From positions 1-16,422 of the forward strand of contig CAYLZO010000111.1 of the NCBI GenBank assembly GCA_964387775.1: a DNA stretch of 16,422 nucleotides, read 5' to 3'. Below, one piece after another: positions 13,075 through 16,422 of this stretch. Source of the stretch: CAYLZO01 sp964387775 (GTDB lineage Bacteria > Chloroflexota > Anaerolineae > JAAYZQ01). The notes under the pieces were generated by a model that ran no database searches, was not told the origin of the DNA, and was given only the letters and a program-made list of their open reading frames with translations. The position numbers were made by a program, and so were the translations under genes. How positions within the stretch are numbered: the stretch's first letter is position 1; each line of letters opens with the position of its first letter.

Positions 13075-14145
13075 CTACAAAACCCCCACGTGACTGTGGT
13101 CGCCCAGCGTCATCTTGAGCGCCTTGGGCTTGATGGGCGACCGGGTAATGACCGCGTTCCGCCCGATCAAGCTGTCCTCGATGCGGTACGGAATCTCGAC
13201 GATCCGGCTGTGCTCCAGCACAATGCTGTGCTCGATCTCGCTGCTTTCGATGTGCACGTGGTGATAGATCGACGTGAACGGCCCCACGTACGAGTTGACG
13301 ATGCGCGTATCCTGGCCGATGATGGCCGGCCCCCGGATGCGGCTATTGATGATCTCCGCGCCCTTTTCGATGGTCACCTTGCCATTGACGTCCGAGTCGC
13401 GGTCCACGTAGCCCTCGATGCAGGGCTCGATCTCGTCCAGCACCAGGTCGTTGGCCTCCAGCATCTCGCCCGGCTCGCCGGTGTCGATCCACCAGCCGCG
13501 ATGGATGTAGGGATGGACGTTGTAGCCCTCGTCCACCAGATACTGGATGGCGTCCGTGATCTCTAGCTCGCCGCGCCACGAGGGCTGGATGGCGTCCACT
13601 GCCTCCCAGATATGTTCGTTGAACATATAGATGCCGACCAGGATCAGGTTGCTGGGCGGATCGGGCGGCTTTTCCACCAGGCGGATGATGCGCCGCGTAT
13701 CGGGGTCCAGCTCGGCGACGCCGTAGCGCTCCGGCTGGTCCACCGGCGTGAGCACGATCTGGCTGTCGTAATCGCTCTGCTCAAACTCGCGGATCAGGCC
13801 CGAGATGCCGCCCTCGATGACGTTGTCGCCCAGGAACATGACGAACCGCTCGTCGCCGAGAAAGTCCTTGCTGACCTTGACGGCGTGGGCCAGGCCCAGC
13901 GGCTGGTCCTGGTGGATGTACGTGATCTTGACGCCCCAGCGCCGCCCCTGCCCCACCGCCTCCTTGATCTCGGGCGCCGTGTCGCCGACGACGATGCCGA
14001 TGTCTTTGATGCCCGCGTCGCGAATGGCCTCGATAACGCGGAACAGGACCGGCTTGTTGGCCACCGGCACCAACTGCTTGGCGCTGGTGTACGTGATCGG
14101 ATAGAGGCGCGTTCCCTTGCCCCCGCTTAAAATCAATCCTTTCAT
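13075..14145 (-). CDS. rfbA: Glucose-1-phosphate thymidylyltransferase, long form (RmlA-like)
   Basis: A 356-residue enzyme starting at MKGLILSGG (14145, with AAAGGGG upstream). The N-terminal nucleotidyltransferase domain shows GGKGTRLYPIT (8-18), SAKQLVPVANKP, FVMFLGDNV and a product-site VEKPPDPPSN. It joins a sugar-1-phosphate to dTTP or a related nucleotide. After GGWWIDTGE-type residues (RGWWIDTGEPGEM) a left-handed beta-helix follows (about 250-340: VTIEKGAEIINSRIRGPAII and later turns), as in the long RmlA/StrD group. With rfbB it would make a dTDP-4-keto-6-deoxysugar. The exact nucleotide is not certain in the long form. The radical SAM gene follows after the palindrome at 13024-13074. 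Confidence 0.85.
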   Translation of the reverse strand: MKGLILSGGKGTRLYPITYTSAKQLVPVANKPVLFRVIEAIRDAGIKDIGIVVGDTAPEIKEAVGQGRRWGVKITYIHQDQPLGLAHAVKVSKDFLGDERFVMFLGDNVIEGGISGLIREFEQSDYDSQIVLTPVDQPERYGVAELDPDTRRIIRLVEKPPDPPSNLILVGIYMFNEHIWEAVDAIQPSWRGELEITDAIQYLVDEGYNVHPYIHRGWWIDTGEPGEMLEANDLVLDEIEPCIEGYVDRDSDVNGKVTIEKGAEIINSRIRGPAIIGQDTRIVNSYVGPFTSIYHHVHIESSEIEHSIVLEHSRIVEIPYRIEDSLIGRNAVITRSPIKPKALKMTLGDHSHVGVL

Positions 14146-14173
14146 AATCCCCTTTGTCTCCTCGTAGGTATTG

Positions 14174-14226
14174 AGCCTGGCGGAGGTCTGGATGGGCCAC
14201 TGGCCCATCCAGACCTCCGCCAGGCT
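14174..14226. repeat. 53-bp perfect intergenic palindrome
   Basis: Two 26-bp arms (14174-14199 and 14201-14226) are exact reverse complements around a single C. The palindrome lies between the aldolase stop and the nucleotidylyltransferase start. No U run follows on either strand, so it is not a standard terminator. It may act as an RNA-processing or attenuating hairpin. Confidence 0.95.
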
Positions 14227-14229
14227 GGT

Positions 14230-14985
14230 TTATTCCCGCGCAACCAGGTACTCGTCGCCCAGCACGCAGACCGAGCAGCCCTCGCACAAGTCCCGCCCCT
14301 GGCGTTGCAGCGCATCACGGCGCATGGCCGCCAGCTTGTCCACCGCCTCGGGCGAGAGGGTGTTGACCCGGCCCAACTGCTGCGCCGCGAGTGTGATCTC
14401 GGCCGTGTGCTCTACTTTTTCCAGGCGCAGGTAGGCGTCCCACAGCGTCTCGCCCACCGTCAGCGCGCCGTGATGGGCCAGCACCACGGCGTCGTAGTCG
14501 CGGATGGCCCGGCGGATGCTGTCCGGCACCTCCGTCGTGCCCGGCGTGGCATACTCGGCCGTGGGGATGCCCCCCAGCGTGACGATCACCTCGGGCAGCA
14601 CGCAGCGCGCCAGCGTCACCCCGGCGATGCTGAAAGCCGTCGCCAGCGGCGGGTGGGCGTGGACCACCGCCGCCACGTCGGGCCGCCGGTCATAGACCTC
14701 CAGGTGCATCAAGATCTCCGACGAAGGCCGCCCGCCGCGGCCCTGGTAGCCGCCCAGCGGTTCGCCATCGGGCCGGATGACGACCAGGTCGCGCTCGGAC
14801 AAAAAGCCCTTGCTCACCCCGCTGGGCGTGACCAGCAGCCGGTCGCGGCCCAGCCGCGCCGACAGATTCCCGTCGGTGGCGGCCACGTAGCCCCGCTCCC
14901 ACATCAGCCGCCCGACGCGGACCATCTCTTGCCGCAGTTCGTGCTCGGTGACGCGCTTGCGTCCTGCCGTCTCACGGTAGGCCAT
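14230..14985 (-). CDS. Class II aldolase (L-fuculose-phosphate-aldolase type) with C-terminal CxxCxxC
   Basis: A 251-residue member of the class II aldolase/adducin family. These zinc enzymes split sugar phosphates such as fuculose- or rhamnulose-1-phosphate into dihydroxyacetone phosphate and lactaldehyde. E90 (PSSE) is the likely catalytic base, H109 and H111 (HAHPP) and H171/H172 (AHHGALT) the zinc ligands, and TDGNLSAR and TPSGVSKG bind phosphate. The tail (about 230-251) has C234, C237 and C240 in CEGCSVC, which I do not associate with FucA. The start lies 3 nt after the stop of the gene at 14989-16044, so the two are coupled. Two microcompartment vertex proteins lie upstream, which suggests encapsulated aldolase chemistry releasing lactaldehyde. 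The substrate is inferred only. Confidence 0.85.
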   Translation of the reverse strand: MAYRETAGRKRVTEHELRQEMVRVGRLMWERGYVAATDGNLSARLGRDRLLVTPSGVSKGFLSERDLVVIRPDGEPLGGYQGRGGRPSSEILMHLEVYDRRPDVAAVVHAHPPLATAFSIAGVTLARCVLPEVIVTLGGIPTAEYATPGTTEVPDSIRRAIRDYDAVVLAHHGALTVGETLWDAYLRLEKVEHTAEITLAAQQLGRVNTLSPEAVDKLAAMRRDALQRQGRDLCEGCSVCVLGDEYLVARE

Positions 14986-14988
14986 CGC

Positions 14989-16044
14989 TCAGTACAATCC
15001 GTATCGCTCGCGCAGCGTCTCTGACACTGCCTGCAAGATCGAAAACGCCCGCTCCACCGTTTCGGCGCCGTCGCGGTTGACCAGGCAGCACGTCGCCGGG
15101 GCCAGCAGCCCCTGGCGCACGATCCGCGCCCGATCCAGGCCCCGGGCCGCCAGGTGATCCCACAGGCCCTCCAGCCGGTCCGCCAGCGAGGCCACTGTCT
15201 CGGGCGCCAGGTCGGCGCTGGCCGTGGGCACGATGCCCCAGCTCACCACCCCGCCCCGATCCAAAAAGCGGCCGATCTCTGCGGCATAGCGCACAAATAG
15301 GTCGCCTCGGGCGTAAGCATCGAAGGACAGCAGATCCAGGCCGGCCGTCAGCAGGAAATCCCAGTCGGGATTGCCGCACAGGTGCAGGCCCTTCAGCCCT
15401 TGCAGGCCGGCCAGGAACTCGGCCAGGTCCTCCCGCGCCATCAAGTCAGTATAGCCCGACAGGCTGGAAAAGACAAATTCCAGGCCCGGATCGTCCAGCC
15501 AGACGAAGGCCTGGGGGTGCACGGCCTGGAGCTCGGCCAGTTGGCGGTTGATCTTGCCCGCCAGGAATTCGAGCAGAATGGCCTTGACGTCCTCGTTGTA
15601 GATGATCGGCTTGCGGTCCTCGTCGGCCACCTTGAGGCCAAAGCTGATGGGGCCAATCATCTGCCCCCGGATGCTCACCCGATCCCGCAGGTCCAGCGCC
15701 AGGAAGCGGTGATAGACCGTCGAGTAGGCGGGCGACAGGGAAAAATAGGCCGGGTCCTGGCTGGCCTCGGCATAGTCCAACAGCTCGTCGTAAAAGCGCG
15801 CCGTGTCGAACACGACCCGCTCGTTCTCCAGGTCTAGCTCGATGCCCGGAAAGCCCTCGGAGGCCTGGGCGTACATGTCCTCATAGAAGCTGAGGCGGGG
15901 CAGTTGGGGCCAGAAGGGGACGTCTACACTCAGGGCCAGGGCCAGGGCGGCGTCCACGTCGGTGTGGGGCAGGATGCCCATCGCCGTGGTGCGCAGGTCG
16001 GCGTCAAAGATCAAGGCCGCCGTCCCCTGCCCGCACAACCTCAT
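14989..16044 (-). CDS. URO-D/MtaA-superfamily (zinc methyltransferase-like) protein
   Basis: Up to 351 residues. The start is uncertain: the ATG at 16044 overlaps the vertex-protein gene by 41 nt, and a TTG at 16014 with GGGGA upstream is also plausible. The sequence GILPHTDVDAAL, PFWPQLPRLSFYEDMYAQ, GQMIGPISFGL, H221-L-C223-GN and WGIVPT fits the URO-D/MetE-like barrel. H221, C223 and C319 or C320 (TCCLVN) match the His-x-Cys...Cys zinc site of methyl-transferring members (MtaA/MtbA type). True uroporphyrinogen decarboxylases lack this site. A methyl transfer to a thiol or corrinoid is therefore more likely than haem synthesis. The gene sits between a shell-protein gene and the aldolase gene with overlaps on each side, so a role in the same pathway is inferred. 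Confidence 0.75.
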   Translation of the reverse strand: MRLCGQGTAALIFDADLRTTAMGILPHTDVDAALALALSVDVPFWPQLPRLSFYEDMYAQASEGFPGIELDLENERVVFDTARFYDELLDYAEASQDPAYFSLSPAYSTVYHRFLALDLRDRVSIRGQMIGPISFGLKVADEDRKPIIYNEDVKAILLEFLAGKINRQLAELQAVHPQAFVWLDDPGLEFVFSSLSGYTDLMAREDLAEFLAGLQGLKGLHLCGNPDWDFLLTAGLDLLSFDAYARGDLFVRYAAEIGRFLDRGGVVSWGIVPTASADLAPETVASLADRLEGLWDHLAARGLDRARIVRQGLLAPATCCLVNRDGAETVERAFSILQAVSETLRERYGLY

Positions 16045-16297
16045 CCACGATGCCCACGATGACGGCCCGGATGGCGCCCAACGGCTCGCGGTCTACGATC
16101 TGCCGCGCCGAGTTGCCCTCGTCCAGCACCAGCACCCGGTCGCCCACGCCCGCCTGGACCCTGTCCACGGCGATGTCGTACTTGGCCGTGGGCTGGCCGT
16201 CGAGGTCCAGCTTGTCGACCACCAGCAGCTTGCGCCCCTCGAACAGCTCGTTCTTGATGGTTGCCACCACCGTGCCGCTCACTCGCCCGATGTACAT
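16004..16297 (-). CDS. EutN/CcmL-family bacterial microcompartment vertex protein
   Basis: A 97-residue protein beginning MYIGRVSGTVVATIKNELFE (16297), with KLLVVDKLDLDG and then VGDRVLVLDEGNSAR and AVIVGIVDEV near the end. This is the EutN/CcmL (BMC-P) pattern, and the length is normal. Pentamers of this family cap the corners of microcompartment shells. The start is chosen as the ATG whose first bases overlap the stop of the preceding gene (TGATG); the longer frame to 16357 lies inside that gene. Its 3' end overlaps the URO-D-like gene. No hexameric BMC-domain shell gene is in the window; one would be expected to the right. Confidence 0.9.
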   Translation of the reverse strand: MYIGRVSGTVVATIKNELFEGRKLLVVDKLDLDGQPTAKYDIAVDRVQAGVGDRVLVLDEGNSARQIVDREPLGAIRAVIVGIVDEVVRAGDGGLDL

Positions 16298-16422
16298 CAG
16301 ACCACGTCCGCCTCGTCGACGATGCCGGTGATGGCCAGGTCCACCGGCACGAACCACTCTTCCAGGGCCAGCGCCGCCTCGCGGCTATAGATGACGAACA
16401 CCAGCTCGCCCGGCCCGGCCTG
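16297..16422 (-). CDS. EutN/CcmL-family vertex protein, C-terminal part (5' end outside window)
   Basis: The frame is open at the right edge and ends in TGA at 16297-16299. The last 41 residues include GPGELVFVIYSREAALALEE, VDLAITGIVDEADVV. The GIVDE ending and the preceding 'VGS/GP-G-D/E-LVxV' strand match the end of EutN/CcmL proteins. It is a second vertex paralogue directly upstream of the complete one. Multiple vertex paralogues are common in microcompartment loci, so this supports the shell-locus reading. Confidence 0.75.
   Translation of the reverse strand, partial: QAGPGELVFVIYSREAALALEEWFVPVDLAITGIVDEADVV

Noticed and set aside
14174..14226. Standard intrinsic terminator
   Set aside because: The stem has no following U run on either strand, so it is recorded as a palindrome instead.

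Overview
The window is GC-rich and most consistent with Chloroflexota, probably an Anaerolineae-like lineage. That placement is inferred from gene content: secreted proteins ending in a 'WETASEIDNLGFN(L/V)YRA' module, a LuxR-type HTH fused through a membrane segment to a Kelch propeller, heptameric intergenic repeats, and very high GC outside the toxin-antitoxin genes. No rRNA, tRNA or CRISPR was seen.

Left part (1-4834). The tail of a LytR/CpsA/Psr-type protein is followed by three secreted-protein genes on the minus strand. The largest carries a thioester (TED) adhesin domain with its Cys and Gln motifs. The other two are a tandem duplicate whose bodies look identical at the DNA level while their signal-peptide regions have diverged. 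All three end in the same C-terminal module and in related intrinsic terminators.

Centre left (5004-7864, plus strand). A Dam/D12-type adenine methyltransferase carries a C-terminal extension that looks like a PD-(D/E)XK nuclease. It is followed by a membrane-anchored HTH-Kelch protein. Both have credible promoters.

Centre right (7865-11613, minus strand). A small Cys-rich protein is translationally coupled to dTDP-glucose 4,6-dehydratase. To its right lie three toxin-antitoxin modules (RelE/ParE-like, BrnT-like, PIN/Phd), all toxin-first. They are separated by short copies of the 3' coding end of a radical SAM gene. The complete radical SAM gene stands at the upstream end of the array and a DinB-like gene fragment at the other end. 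This is the most unusual architecture in the window.

Right part (11614-16422, minus strand). In transcription order the visible genes are: the end of a microcompartment vertex protein (EutN/CcmL family), a complete second vertex protein, a URO-D/MtaA-type zinc methyltransferase-like protein, a class II (fuculose-phosphate-type) aldolase with a C-terminal CxxCxxC, a long-form sugar-1-phosphate nucleotidylyltransferase, and the B12-binding-type radical SAM protein. The first four overlap or nearly abut and probably form one transcription unit. They suggest the edge of a bacterial microcompartment locus built around aldolase chemistry. The last two are separated from that unit, and from each other, by long perfect palindromes.
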